From an uncultured Croceitalea sp. (GTDB lineage: Bacteria; Bacteroidota; Bacteroidia; Flavobacteriales; Flavobacteriaceae): a stretch of 64,000 bases of DNA. Positions 30,088 through 41,030 of the stretch are shown here, piece after piece; the first letter of the stretch is position 1; every line of letters begins with the position of its first letter. The notes below the pieces were generated by a model, which was given only the letters and a program-made list of their open reading frames with translations, had not been told where the DNA came from and did no database searches. The position numbers were made by a program, and so were the translations under genes. Where the stretch lies: positions 868,001 through 932,000 of the forward strand of contig CANLXH010000002.1 in assembly GCA_947495075.1 (NCBI GenBank). The letters are read 5' to 3'.

Positions 30088-31884
30088 ATGAATTTTTTTG
30101 CTAAGAATATTTTTTCGGCTTTTGCCGGTTCACTTCTTATGTTATTGTTTATCTCTTGTGAAGAAGAGTTAAATACTATTGGAGAAGGAGTGGTTGCGGG
30201 AGAACCATTTACTACTGGAAAAGCAGAGTTTGATGTTTTTGCTTTCAACAGAAATATTGAGGCAGTGCAGACCAATAGGCTTCCTATATATCAATTAGGA
30301 ACATATAATGACCCTATCTATGGTAAAACAGAAGCCAGAATAACTTCACAATTAAGATTGCCAATAAATCAAAACAGTGGAGCTTTGTTAAATACATTTG
30401 GTGATTTAACACAAGCAACAGAGGATATAGCTGCTACTGATGATGTTGATTCTACAATTGAAGAAAATGAAACGGTAAAAGAAGTAATACTATATCTGCC
30501 ATATCAATTAAGTTTAGGAAGTAAAGATTCAGATGGTGATGGACTATCAGATGACGAAGAAAGAAGAAGAGGAACAGATCCATTTAATGTTGATACTGAC
30601 GGAGATGGTATAAACGACCCTGAAGATAGTGACACCCTTGATGATAGTGCACCAAGGACTTTTAATTTAGACAGTATTTTCGGAAACCGTAATGAATCTT
30701 TTAAAATTAAGGTAGAACGCTCTACTTTCTTTCTAAGAGATTTAGACCCTAACAGTAATTTTGAAGAATCACAAGAATATTTTTCTAACCAACAGTTTTC
30801 GCCTGCTTTTACAACAGATGTACTAGCAGATACTTTAATTACGGTAAGCAATGAAGAATTTCTCTTTTTTGAAGATGACGACCCAGATACCGAAGACGTT
30901 GATGAATCACTTGTAGTAGATACTAGACTTAATCCTGGAATTCGTATAAATTTAGACCCAGATTTTTTTCAAGAAAACATAATAGAAAAAGAAGGAAAAT
31001 CGGAATTATTGAGTCAATCTAATTTTAATGAATTCCTTCGTGGGCTGCATTTTTCCATAGATTCTGATGAGATAATGCTATTATTTGATTTAACGCAAGC
31101 AAACCTCACTATAACTTATGAGTATGACAATTTCGTTTCAGGAGAAGATGGTGCTGCAAACACAACGGAAAGGATAGAAAGAGATTTTGTACTTGGCTTT
31201 TTGCAAGTAGCTGGCGGTGCTGTTATTGGAAACGCAGTAAATACTTTTAATAATGATGCATATCCAGTTGAAATCTCCTCAGAACTTGATACTGATGAGA
31301 ATGCTGAGCGTATTTTTTTAAAGGGGGGAGCTGGTACATTTACTGAAATACAATTATTTGATGAAGTTGATGGTTCAGCGATCATCAATCAAATCAAACA
31401 GAATAATTGGATAATTAATGAAGCTAATTTGGTTTTTTCGATAGATAGAGAAATGCTTGCTGCTGTTGGTGGAACTATTGAGCCTCCAAGAATTTATTTG
31501 TTTAATGCAGAAACTAATCAACCTTTGTATAATCAATTTACCGAGGTGACCACTAATGAAGAAAATCCACTTGGAATATTTTTGAATTATGATGGAATTA
31601 TTAATAAAGAAGGTGATTCTGGGGTTGACTACACCGTTAGGATTACGGAACATATTAATAATCTTGTAGTGAGAGATTCTACAAATGCAAGGCTTGGTCT
31701 TTCACTCACTTCAAATATTGTCATCCCTAATGTTGCAAATGCAATGAATACTGGAAGTGAAGTTTCTGTTCCAATAATGTCTACAGTTAACCCTTTAGGG
31801 ACTGTACTTTTTGGCAGTAATGTTTCTTCATCTAACGAATCAAAAAAATTAAAACTTCAGATTTTCTACACAGAGGCAAATTAA
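30088..31884 (+). CDS. DUF4270 lipoprotein with Asp-rich calcium-binding-like insert
   Basis: The lipoprotein signal ends in LLFISCEEE (Cys about 25). The following [21 protein letters not shown] and [14 protein letters not shown] segments identify DUF4270, a large beta-rich family of Bacteroidota surface or outer-membrane lipoproteins. Between about residues 147 and 190 there is a thrombospondin type 3-like stretch ([26 protein letters not shown]) expected to bind calcium. No function is established for the family. The gene is sandwiched between the glycogen-synthase-like gene (5-bp gap) and glmS. Confidence 0.87.
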   Translation: MNFFAKNIFSAFAGSLLMLLFISCEEELNTIGEGVVAGEPFTTGKAEFDVFAFNRNIEAVQTNRLPIYQLGTYNDPIYGKTEARITSQLRLPINQNSGALLNTFGDLTQATEDIAATDDVDSTIEENETVKEVILYLPYQLSLGSKDSDGDGLSDDEERRRGTDPFNVDTDGDGINDPEDSDTLDDSAPRTFNLDSIFGNRNESFKIKVERSTFFLRDLDPNSNFEESQEYFSNQQFSPAFTTDVLADTLITVSNEEFLFFEDDDPDTEDVDESLVVDTRLNPGIRINLDPDFFQENIIEKEGKSELLSQSNFNEFLRGLHFSIDSDEIMLLFDLTQANLTITYEYDNFVSGEDGAANTTERIERDFVLGFLQVAGGAVIGNAVNTFNNDAYPVEISSELDTDENAERIFLKGGAGTFTEIQLFDEVDGSAIINQIKQNNWIINEANLVFSIDREMLAAVGGTIEPPRIYLFNAETNQPLYNQFTEVTTNEENPLGIFLNYDGIINKEGDSGVDYTVRITEHINNLVVRDSTNARLGLSLTSNIVIPNVANAMNTGSEVSVPIMSTVNPLGTVLFGSNVSSSNESKKLKLQIFYTEAN

Positions 31885-31966
31885 ATTACCATTTTGTTTA
31901 AAATACGCCTTGTGGCGTTTTTACGTTAGTTAATCTATATTTTAAATTAATATCATAAGCAAAGCT

Positions 31967-31974
31967 TAAATTTG
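31967..31974 (+). promoter_or_regulatory. -7 box (TAAATTTG) for glmS
   Basis: TAAATTTG fits TAnnTTTG and lies 41 bases upstream of the glmS ATG in the 130-bp gap after the DUF4270 gene. No TTG -33 element at the right distance was found. Confidence 0.4.
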
Positions 31975-32014
31975 CAGATATTATTGTGATGTAACCCCTT
32001 AAAAATAATTACCT

Positions 32015-33862
32015 ATGTGTGGAATTGTTGGATATATTGGTCATAGAGATGCTTACCCAATAGTTATAAAAGGTTTACAAAGACTAGAATATCGAGGTTA
32101 TGATAGTGCTGGTGTTGTTCTTTTTGATGGAGAAGACACTCATTTGGCTAAAACGAAAGGAAAAGTTGAAGATTTAAAACATAAAGCAGAAGTAAGTATT
32201 TCAACTAAGGGTAAATTAGGTCTTGGGCATACGAGATGGGCTACACATGGCGTTCCAAATGATGTAAACTCACATCCGCATTATTCCAATTCAGGAGATT
32301 TAGTAATTATCCACAATGGAATTATTGAGAATTATGAGTCTATAAAAAAGGCCTTAATTAAGAGGGGATATACTTTTGAATCAGATACAGATACTGAAGT
32401 TCTTATCAATTTAATTGAAGAGGTAAAAAAGAAAGAAGGTGTAAAACTTGGAAAAGCAGTTCAAATTGCTTTAAATCAAGTGGTTGGAGCTTATGCGATT
32501 GCTGTTTTTGATAAAAACAAACCAGACGAGATTGTCGTTGCGAAATTAGGGAGTCCTCTTGCAATTGGTATTGGTGAGAACGAGTATTTTATCGCTTCTG
32601 ATGCATCACCATTTATAGAATTCACTAATAATGCTGTTTATTTAGAAGATGAAGAAATGGCCATTATTAGAATTGGGAAAGAAATTAAGCTCCGTAAAAT
32701 TAAAGATGATTCAATTGCTTATCCAAATATTTTAGAACTACAACTTAATCTTGAAGAGATAGAAAAAGGTGGTTATGACCATTTTATGCTGAAGGAGATC
32801 TATGAGCAACCTAGAGCAATATTAGATACTTACAGAGGTAGATTGCTGGCTGATCAAGGGTTAATTAGAATGGCGGGAATAGATCAGAATCTGGAAAAAT
32901 TTATTAATGCCAATAGAATTATTATCGTAGCATGCGGAACATCATGGCACGCGGGTCTAGTAGCAGAATATATTTTTGAAGATTTAGCCAGAATACCGGT
33001 AGAAGTAGAATATGCTTCAGAATTTAGATATAGAAACCCAGTAATAACAGATAAAGATGTTTTAATTGCAATTTCTCAATCTGGGGAGACAGCCGATACT
33101 TTAGCCGCTATAAAAATGGCTAAAGAAAAAGGAGCCTTCGTTTTTGGTGTTTGTAACGTTGTAGGTTCTTCTATAGCTCGTGAAACGGATGCTGGTGCTT
33201 ATACTCATGCTGGTCCAGAAATTGGAGTTGCATCTACTAAAGCTTTTACTACACAAATAACCGTATTGTCGCTTATTGCATTAAAACTAGCTAAAGAAAA
33301 AGGGGCTTTTTCCGAATCTAAGTTTCATGAATACTTAGCAGAATTAGAAGGTATTCCAAGTAAAGTAGAGAAAACCTTAGAAACCAATGATTTAATTGAA
33401 GGAATAGCAGAGGTTTATAAAGACTCTACAAATTGTCTTTATTTAGGCAGAGGATATAATTTCCCTGTGGCGTTAGAAGGAGCTTTAAAGTTAAAGGAGA
33501 TTAGTTATATCCATGCAGAAGGTTACCCAGCCGCTGAAATGAAACATGGCCCAATTGCTCTAATAGATGAAGAAATGCCTGTAGTAGTTATTGCGACTAA
33601 AAAAGGACACTATGAAAAGGTTGTTAGCAATATTCAAGAGATAAAATCGAGAAAGGGAAAAATTATTGCCATCGTTACTGAAGGAGATAAGACAGTTAGA
33701 GAATTAGCAGATCACGTGATTGAAGTTCCAGAAACTTCTGAACCAATGACGCCTTTGTTAACAACAATTCCATTACAATTACTGTCCTACCACATTGCTT
33801 TAATGAGAGGTTGTAATGTAGACCAACCTAGGAATTTGGCAAAGTCGGTTACTGTAGAGTAA
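32015..33862 (+). CDS. glmS: Glutamine--fructose-6-phosphate aminotransferase (isomerizing)
   Basis: GlmS makes glucosamine-6-phosphate from fructose-6-phosphate and glutamine, the first step to UDP-GlcNAc for peptidoglycan and LPS. The N-terminal glutaminase domain begins with catalytic Cys2 (MCGIVGYIG) and contains HTRWATHG and NGIIENY. Two SIS domains follow with ACGTSWHAG, ISQSGETADTLAA and GPEIGVASTKAFTTQ. The C-terminus DQPRNLAKSVTVE is the invariant tail. Length 615 is normal. No glmS-ribozyme-like leader could be recognised by eye. A terminator follows. Confidence 0.98.
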   Translation: MCGIVGYIGHRDAYPIVIKGLQRLEYRGYDSAGVVLFDGEDTHLAKTKGKVEDLKHKAEVSISTKGKLGLGHTRWATHGVPNDVNSHPHYSNSGDLVIIHNGIIENYESIKKALIKRGYTFESDTDTEVLINLIEEVKKKEGVKLGKAVQIALNQVVGAYAIAVFDKNKPDEIVVAKLGSPLAIGIGENEYFIASDASPFIEFTNNAVYLEDEEMAIIRIGKEIKLRKIKDDSIAYPNILELQLNLEEIEKGGYDHFMLKEIYEQPRAILDTYRGRLLADQGLIRMAGIDQNLEKFINANRIIIVACGTSWHAGLVAEYIFEDLARIPVEVEYASEFRYRNPVITDKDVLIAISQSGETADTLAAIKMAKEKGAFVFGVCNVVGSSIARETDAGAYTHAGPEIGVASTKAFTTQITVLSLIALKLAKEKGAFSESKFHEYLAELEGIPSKVEKTLETNDLIEGIAEVYKDSTNCLYLGRGYNFPVALEGALKLKEISYIHAEGYPAAEMKHGPIALIDEEMPVVVIATKKGHYEKVVSNIQEIKSRKGKIIAIVTEGDKTVRELADHVIEVPETSEPMTPLLTTIPLQLLSYHIALMRGCNVDQPRNLAKSVTVE

Positions 33863-33887
33863 CTAATAAAAATGTATTTAAATATTA

Positions 33888-33914
33888 AAAACAGCCTAAT
33901 TAGGCTGTTTTTTT
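33888..33914 (+). terminator. Rho-independent terminator after glmS
   Basis: A self-complementary hairpin AAAACAGCCTAATTAGGCTGTTTT starts at 33888 and is followed by further T residues, 25 bases after the glmS stop. The remaining spacer to 34069 is AT-rich with no other recognised element. Confidence 0.85.
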
Positions 33915-34069
33915 GTTAATTTAATAGTTGAATGAAGTTTTTTCTCACAAAAAGTACTATGCATGCATAATTTTTTTCTTTTTGTTGAGACAAAAGTCAA
34001 AAAAAATGTATATTCCACTTCATTTTACGAATACCTTATTTAAACTGACTTAACACAAATTCAAGACTA

Positions 34070-36820
34070 ATGAAAAAATTATTTTTTGTCTTTACCTTAC
34101 TGTTTGGTGCAACACTAATTGCGCAAACCACGGTTACAGGAAAAGTAGTAGATCAAAATGGTGAACCTGTCCCAAGTGCAAATGTGCTGTTGCTAGGAAA
34201 AGCAGAAGGAACAGTAGCAGATTTTGATGGAAACTTTACTTTATCAACAAATGAGACTCCACCATTTAAGCTAAAAATTTCAAGTATCGGTTATACAGAT
34301 ACAACTGTTGATGTAACTTCTAATAATCAAGTGCTTTCAATAATATTGGAAGAGTCATCTACCTTATTAGATGAGATTGTTATTTCGGCATCAAGAACCC
34401 CAGAACGTATTTTTGAATCACCGGTTTCAGTAGAACGCTTTGGCTTAAAAGAAATTAAAAATACAACTGCAGAATCTTTTTATGGAGGTTTACAGAATTT
34501 AAAAGGAGTGGATATTAATACCAATAGTTTAACCTTTCAATCCGTAAATACTAGAGGTTTCGCCACATTTGCCAACACTAGATTTCTACAATTAGTAGAC
34601 GGTATGGATAATACTGCTCCAGGTCTAAACTTTGTGCTTGGTAATTTAGTAGGGATGAATGAATTAGATGTGCAGAGTGTAGAAATACTTCCAGGTGCGT
34701 CTTCGGCATTATATGGAGCAGGAGCCTTTAATGGTATCCTTTTTATGAGAAGTAAGAATCCATGGGATTTTCAAGGTATAAGTGCTTATGTCAAAACAGG
34801 CCTGACTTCACAAGATGCGGCTGGTGACAATTCTTATTATGATGTCGGTATCCGCGCTGCTCATGCATTCAGTGATAAATTTGCAGGGAAAGTAAGTTTT
34901 TCAATTTTAGAGGGAGAGGATTGGCATGCAAATAGAACAGATGATATTAATAATCCTGGAGTGGATAGAACAGACCCTAATTATAATGGGTTGAATGTTT
35001 ACGGTGATGAGGTGACTACCTTATTAAATTTTGATGCTGCGGCAGGTTTACCAACCGGGACTGTTGGATCCGCTCGTGTTAGTAGAACAGGTTACAACGA
35101 GGCTGATTTGGCTAATTATAATGCACAGAGTGTAAAAGCGGATTGGTCATTACATTATCGTCCTTTTGGAAATGATTTAGAATTAATATACAACGGAAGA
35201 GTCGGTCGTGGAACTACGATTTATCAAGGAGCTAGCCGTTATGCCGTTCAAGGTTTTAAGATGCAACAACACAAATTGGAATTAAAGAACGATAACTTTT
35301 TTGTGCGTGCATACATTGTAGCTGAAAATTCTGGAGATGCTTATGATACACGTTTTGCTGCAATTAATACGAATAGAGCTTGGAAATCAGATACCCAATG
35401 GTTTACAGAATATGCTCAAACTTTTATTGGTGCTAAATTAGGAGTAGGTACGGGAGTTCAAGCAACCGATGAACAGGCGCACGCTGCTGCAAGGGGGGTA
35501 GCAGATACTGGCAGATTAGTTCCTGGTACTGCTGCATTTCAAAATGCTTTTAATAGGGTAATAGCAGATGGAGACTTACTTACGGGAGCAAAATTTATTG
35601 ATAACACAAAATTTCGCCATGCGAATGGTAATTACAACTTGGCCCACCTTATAGACGACTGGGCAGACATTCAAGTGGGGGGTTCATGGAGAGAGTATGA
35701 ACTAAACTCTCAAGGAACTATTTTTACTGATTTTGATGGTCCTATCACATATCAAGAATATGGAGGTTACCTGCAAGTTCAAAAGAAATTAATGGATGAT
35801 AGGCTTAAATTCACTTTGTCAGGAAGATATGATAAGAATGAATTTTTTGATGGTTTCTTTTCACCAAGAGCTGGTATCTCTGCTACTCTAGGAGAGAATA
35901 GAAATCATAATATTAGAGCTTCTGTTCAACAAGGTTTTAGAAACCCAACAACTCAAGATTTATTTATTGGGTTGAATATTGGTAATGCTGTTTTAGTAGG
36001 GTCAGCCCCTGATAATTTAGATAGAGATGTAAGAACATTTGAGGTTAGTGAATCTGGTCAAGCATTTACTGGTTCCCCAACCGTTGATGTAGTGGGTAGG
36101 GCAGCGTACGAGAATGCATTTTCGCGAGCTTCTGTGGAAGCAGGCAATCCAACATCGGTAAACACACCGCTTATCCAACCTGAAGAGATAACAGCTTTTG
36201 AATTAGGGTATAGGTCCCAATTAGGTAAGTTTACAATCGACGCAAGCGGATATTACAACAGATACAACAATTTTATATCTCAAACACAAACGCTAGTGCC
36301 ATTGTACGGTGAGGCCGGTGACGGAGGGCTATCATTATTAGCATTACAAAATGGAGATTTTGAGGTTTATCAAGTGTATACCAATTCACAAGAAGAAATA
36401 ACTTCTTATGGAGGTACTATAGGAGTAGATACTAAGATTGCAGGTTTTGACCTAGGCGTTAATTATACTTATACTTTTCTTGAAGACGCAGAAGGACTAA
36501 GAGCTCGAGGTATTAGAACTAATTTCAATAGTCCAGAGCATAAAGTAAAAGCTTCTTTTGGGAAAACAGATTTATTTAAAAACTTTGGTTTTGGAGTTAA
36601 CTATCGTTGGAGTGATAGCTTTTTCTGGGAAGCTTCTTTTGCTGATGGTGATGTGCCAGCTTATTCTGTATTGGATGCACAAATCAACTATTCGGTACCA
36701 AGCATTAAATCTGTTTTCAAGGCAGGTGGATCTAACTTATTGGCTGATGAATATTTTCAAGCAATTGGTTCTGGTTTAATAGGTTCAATTTACTATGTTT
36801 CTTGGACGATAAATCCTTAA
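34070..36820 (+). CDS. TonB-dependent receptor with carboxypeptidase-regulatory-like domain
   Basis: This 916-residue receptor has a signal peptide (1-19), a carboxypeptidase-regulatory-like domain (about 22-105; TGKVVDQNGEPVPSANVLL), a plug (about 115-230; VNTRGFATFANTRFLQLVDG and VEILPGASSALYG) and a beta-barrel. The substrate is unknown; no SusD-like gene is adjacent, so it is not part of a recognisable polysaccharide locus. It is a single gene between two terminators, downstream of glmS and upstream of atpD. Confidence 0.92.
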   Translation: MKKLFFVFTLLFGATLIAQTTVTGKVVDQNGEPVPSANVLLLGKAEGTVADFDGNFTLSTNETPPFKLKISSIGYTDTTVDVTSNNQVLSIILEESSTLLDEIVISASRTPERIFESPVSVERFGLKEIKNTTAESFYGGLQNLKGVDINTNSLTFQSVNTRGFATFANTRFLQLVDGMDNTAPGLNFVLGNLVGMNELDVQSVEILPGASSALYGAGAFNGILFMRSKNPWDFQGISAYVKTGLTSQDAAGDNSYYDVGIRAAHAFSDKFAGKVSFSILEGEDWHANRTDDINNPGVDRTDPNYNGLNVYGDEVTTLLNFDAAAGLPTGTVGSARVSRTGYNEADLANYNAQSVKADWSLHYRPFGNDLELIYNGRVGRGTTIYQGASRYAVQGFKMQQHKLELKNDNFFVRAYIVAENSGDAYDTRFAAINTNRAWKSDTQWFTEYAQTFIGAKLGVGTGVQATDEQAHAAARGVADTGRLVPGTAAFQNAFNRVIADGDLLTGAKFIDNTKFRHANGNYNLAHLIDDWADIQVGGSWREYELNSQGTIFTDFDGPITYQEYGGYLQVQKKLMDDRLKFTLSGRYDKNEFFDGFFSPRAGISATLGENRNHNIRASVQQGFRNPTTQDLFIGLNIGNAVLVGSAPDNLDRDVRTFEVSESGQAFTGSPTVDVVGRAAYENAFSRASVEAGNPTSVNTPLIQPEEITAFELGYRSQLGKFTIDASGYYNRYNNFISQTQTLVPLYGEAGDGGLSLLALQNGDFEVYQVYTNSQEEITSYGGTIGVDTKIAGFDLGVNYTYTFLEDAEGLRARGIRTNFNSPEHKVKASFGKTDLFKNFGFGVNYRWSDSFFWEASFADGDVPAYSVLDAQINYSVPSIKSVFKAGGSNLLADEYFQAIGSGLIGSIYYVSWTINP

Positions 36821-36823
36821 TAA

Positions 36824-38494
<1,671 letters not shown>

Positions 38495-38540
38495 AATAGT
38501 ATTGAGATGTTAGAGCTTAGTATTGAGAGATTAACCGTTC

Positions 38541-38589
38541 ACTACTAACTACTAACTACTAACTACTAACTACTAACTACTAACTACTA
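38541..38589. repeat. Seven perfect tandem copies of ACTACTA between atpD and atpC
   Basis: The heptamer ACTACTA is repeated seven times without any mismatch from 38541 to 38589, ending eight bases before the atpC ATG. The rest of the 102-bp spacer contains a near duplication of TAGTATTGAGA (from about 38499 and 38519). A perfect short-unit array in an intercistronic region is prone to slipped-strand copy-number change, which would alter spacing between the two cistrons. Confidence 0.95.
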
Positions 38590-38596
38590 TTGAATT

Positions 38597-38875
38597 ATGT
38601 ATTTAGAAATTGTATCCCCAGAAGCAACTTTATTTTCAGGAGAAGTAACATCGGTTACCGTTCCTGGGATTAATGGCGAGTTTCAAATGTTGCAAAATCA
38701 CGCTCCTATTGTTTCTTTATTACAAGGAGGTGATATAAAAGTACAAGGAGATATTACGATTGAAGAAGACTTTCAAAACAAGTTTACTAAAGGGGCTAAT
38801 GGAGAAACTGTTTTAGCCATTTCTAGTGGAACTATTGAAATGAAAGATAATAAGGTAATTGTACTAGCAGACTAG
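38597..38875 (+). CDS. atpC: ATP synthase F1 subunit epsilon (short form)
   Basis: The 92 residues form only the N-terminal beta-sandwich of epsilon, starting MYLEIVSPEATLFSGEV and containing GEFQMLQNHAPIVSLL. The C-terminal helical hairpin that inhibits hydrolysis in many bacteria is absent, which is common in Bacteroidota. It joins the central rotor stalk with gamma. It follows atpD after a 102-bp spacer filled by heptanucleotide repeats, so coupling to atpD is not by overlap. A terminator follows. Confidence 0.95.
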   Translation: MYLEIVSPEATLFSGEVTSVTVPGINGEFQMLQNHAPIVSLLQGGDIKVQGDITIEEDFQNKFTKGANGETVLAISSGTIEMKDNKVIVLAD

Positions 38876-38900
38876 TTTTATTACTTTACACAAGAATTAA

Positions 38901-38927
38901 AGCCACTCTAATTAGGGTGGTTTTTTA
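38901..38927 (+). terminator. Terminator after atpC
   Basis: GCCACTCT and AGGGTGG form a stem (one G-T pair) around a TAATT-type loop, followed by six T at 38921. It lies about 25 bases after the atpC stop and next to the convergent acetyltransferase gene end at 38925, so it may serve both. Confidence 0.82.
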
Positions 38928-39455
38928 TTTTAAAACAACTATTGACCATTCTTTTTCATCGACCCAATACCGTTTCAATTCTTTAAAACCAATCGCCTGG
39001 TGCGCAGTAATAGAACGTGTATTTTTTATATCTACCTCTGTAATTATTTTGTTAATGTTGTTTGGAAGAAATTCCTTCATCGCATTATACAACTCTCTAA
39101 ATATTCCTTTGCCCCTATAGTTCTTGGCAATACAAACTTGCCCCATAATAATGTAATTATAATCTAATGGCACCACTTTTTTAATTTCAGCTAACATGGG
39201 TTTTAATATTTCGATTTCCTCTCCAAATTTAGGATGCATAGACAAAGCATAACCTATTATTTTATCTTCGGAGACAGCAATGGTATGTTTGCATACTTCA
39301 TTCATTGCTTTTAATAATTCAAAAGAGTGCTCAACCGTTAAAAACCCTTCTTTCGCTTTCTCTTCTTTGGTAAGGTTTTTTGGAAGATTAGCTTGTTGAA
39401 GTGTTAGTATTTGTCTTAGCTCTATATCCGAATCAGCTTGCTTATAGATTAGCAT
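38925..39455 (-). CDS. GNAT-family N-acetyltransferase
   Basis: The 176-residue protein has the GNAT order of motifs: IGYALSMH (beta 4 region, about 66), the acetyl-CoA motif A IMGQVCIAKNYRGKGIFREL (about 103-122), and IITEVDIKNTRSITAHQAIGF (motif B, about 137-157). The acceptor is unknown. It is transcribed toward atpC and divergent from bioF, with 38 bases between the two starts. Confidence 0.88.
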   Translation of the reverse strand: MLIYKQADSDIELRQILTLQQANLPKNLTKEEKAKEGFLTVEHSFELLKAMNEVCKHTIAVSEDKIIGYALSMHPKFGEEIEILKPMLAEIKKVVPLDYNYIIMGQVCIAKNYRGKGIFRELYNAMKEFLPNNINKIITEVDIKNTRSITAHQAIGFKELKRYWVDEKEWSIVVLK

Positions 39456-39493
39456 TCTTAGTATATCTACACTAAAGATAGTACATTTGGTTC

Positions 39494-40651
39494 ATGGCAG
39501 ATTTCCCCAAAAAGCTAAGACAAAAACTAACCAAGCGAACAGCTGAAGATGCCTATCGCAAATTACCAGTTACCAATAATTTGGTTGATTTTTCTTCCAA
39601 TGATTATTTAGGTTTTTCAAGAAATTTTTGGATTAAGGGAAGAACAAAAGAAATTTTAAAGCAACAAAGTTTTAAAAATGGAGCAACAGGGTCCCGATTG
39701 CTTTCTGGAAACCATCAGTTATACCAAAAATTAGAACAACAACTTACTAGTCTTTATAGTTGTGAAGCTGCATTAGTATTTAACTCTGGTTACGATGCAA
39801 ATCTTGGTTTTTTTGCTTCAGTTCCACAACGAGGGGATTTTATTTTTTACGATGAGTATATGCATGCCAGTATCCGGGATGGAATTCAGCTTAGCAATGC
39901 CAAAAGCTATAAATTTCATCATAATAATTTGGGTAGTCTACAGTCTAGTATAGAGCGCTCTATTAAAGTTGATTCAAAAACAGCATTATTTGAAATTTAC
40001 ATTGTTACTGAGTCCGTTTTCTCTATGGATGGAGATACGCCAGATTTAAAAGCTTTAGCTACTTTTTGCTCGACCAACAATTATCATTTAGTTGTTGATG
40101 AAGCTCACGCTGCAGGTGTTTTTGGAAAAGGGTTATGTCTCGAAAAAGAAATTCAACAAGCCGTTTTTGCTCGCATTGTTACTTTTGGGAAAGCATTGGG
40201 TTCACACGGAGCCGCAATATTAGGAAGTAAATTATTAAAAGAATATCTGGTTAATTTTGCCAGGAGCTTTATTTATACAACGGCATTATCACCTCATAGT
40301 ATTGCTACTAGTATTGCGGCACATGAGCAGTTAATTTCTAAAAATGGGAATATTAGTCAAACCAAATTATTAGAAAACATTAGCTATTTTAAACAAGAAT
40401 TAGAAATAAACGAGTTATATAATAATTTTATCAAAAGTAATTCTGCAATTCAATGTATGAAAGTAGAAGGGAATCAAAACGTCAAAACCATTTCTAAAAA
40501 GCTTATTAAAAACGGGTATGACATTAAGGCGATTCTTTCTCCTACAGTCCCTAAAGGAAAGGAAAGACTTCGGTTTTGTTTACATGCTTACAATACTAAA
40601 GAGGAAATTAAATCTATGGTACAGATACTAAAAAAATATATAGATGAGTAA
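39494..40651 (+). CDS. bioF: 8-amino-7-oxononanoate synthase (BioF)
   Basis: BioF condenses pimeloyl-thioester with L-alanine using PLP to give KAPA, the first dedicated step of biotin ring assembly. The alpha-oxoamine synthase pattern is present: FSSNDYLGFS, GATGSRLLSGNH, the DEAHAAGVFG block and the PLP lysine in TFGKALGSHGAA. Length 385 is typical. Bonafide BioF is supported by bioD and bioA nearby. The stop overlaps the next gene (DUF2007-like) by 8 bp, indicating translational coupling. Confidence 0.92.
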   Translation: MADFPKKLRQKLTKRTAEDAYRKLPVTNNLVDFSSNDYLGFSRNFWIKGRTKEILKQQSFKNGATGSRLLSGNHQLYQKLEQQLTSLYSCEAALVFNSGYDANLGFFASVPQRGDFIFYDEYMHASIRDGIQLSNAKSYKFHHNNLGSLQSSIERSIKVDSKTALFEIYIVTESVFSMDGDTPDLKALATFCSTNNYHLVVDEAHAAGVFGKGLCLEKEIQQAVFARIVTFGKALGSHGAAILGSKLLKEYLVNFARSFIYTTALSPHSIATSIAAHEQLISKNGNISQTKLLENISYFKQELEINELYNNFIKSNSAIQCMKVEGNQNVKTISKKLIKNGYDIKAILSPTVPKGKERLRFCLHAYNTKEEIKSMVQILKKYIDE

Positions 40652-41030
40652 AAATCTAGTTACACTAGGAAGTTTTGAATTTTTGGCCGATGTGCAGATT
40701 ATAAAAGGGAAACTGGAATCTGAAGGTATTGAAGTTACTTTAAAAGATGAAAATACTGTTGGGGTGGAACCTTTTGCCAGTAATGCGATTGGAGGAATAA
40801 AATTGCAGGTATATACTGCGGATAGAGAGAGGGCGCAAGTTATTTATGACGAATTTAGAAAATATGCCGTTGATGAAAATGGGGACTTAGTAAAGTGCCT
40901 CAATTGCGGAGCGCAGAAATCTGAAGTATTCTATAAGCGGGATTCATTACTATATAAACTATTTCCGTTTTTTGAACCAAAAAAATATCGCTGTACCAAT
41001 TGTGAATTTATTACCAAGGCAGAAGCATGA
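40644..41030 (+). CDS. DUF2007-like protein with C-terminal zinc ribbon
   Basis: The N-terminal half (KNLVTLGSFEFLADVQIIKG, LKDENTVGVEPFASNAIGGI, VYTADRERAQVIYDEF) matches the small alpha/beta DUF2007 (putative signal transducing) fold. The C-terminus has two Cys pairs, CLNCG (about 93-97) and CTNCEF (about 118-123), forming a zinc ribbon. It overlaps bioF by 8 bp and bioD by 4 bp, so it is an integral cistron of the biotin operon. Its role is unknown; a regulatory or protein-binding function is only a guess. Confidence 0.85.
   Translation: MSKNLVTLGSFEFLADVQIIKGKLESEGIEVTLKDENTVGVEPFASNAIGGIKLQVYTADRERAQVIYDEFRKYAVDENGDLVKCLNCGAQKSEVFYKRDSLLYKLFPFFEPKKYRCTNCEFITKAEA

Noticed and set aside
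30504-30851. Minus-strand Ser/Val-rich frame opposite the DUF4270 Asp-rich segment
   Set aside because: It is produced by the biased Asp/Gly codons on the other strand.
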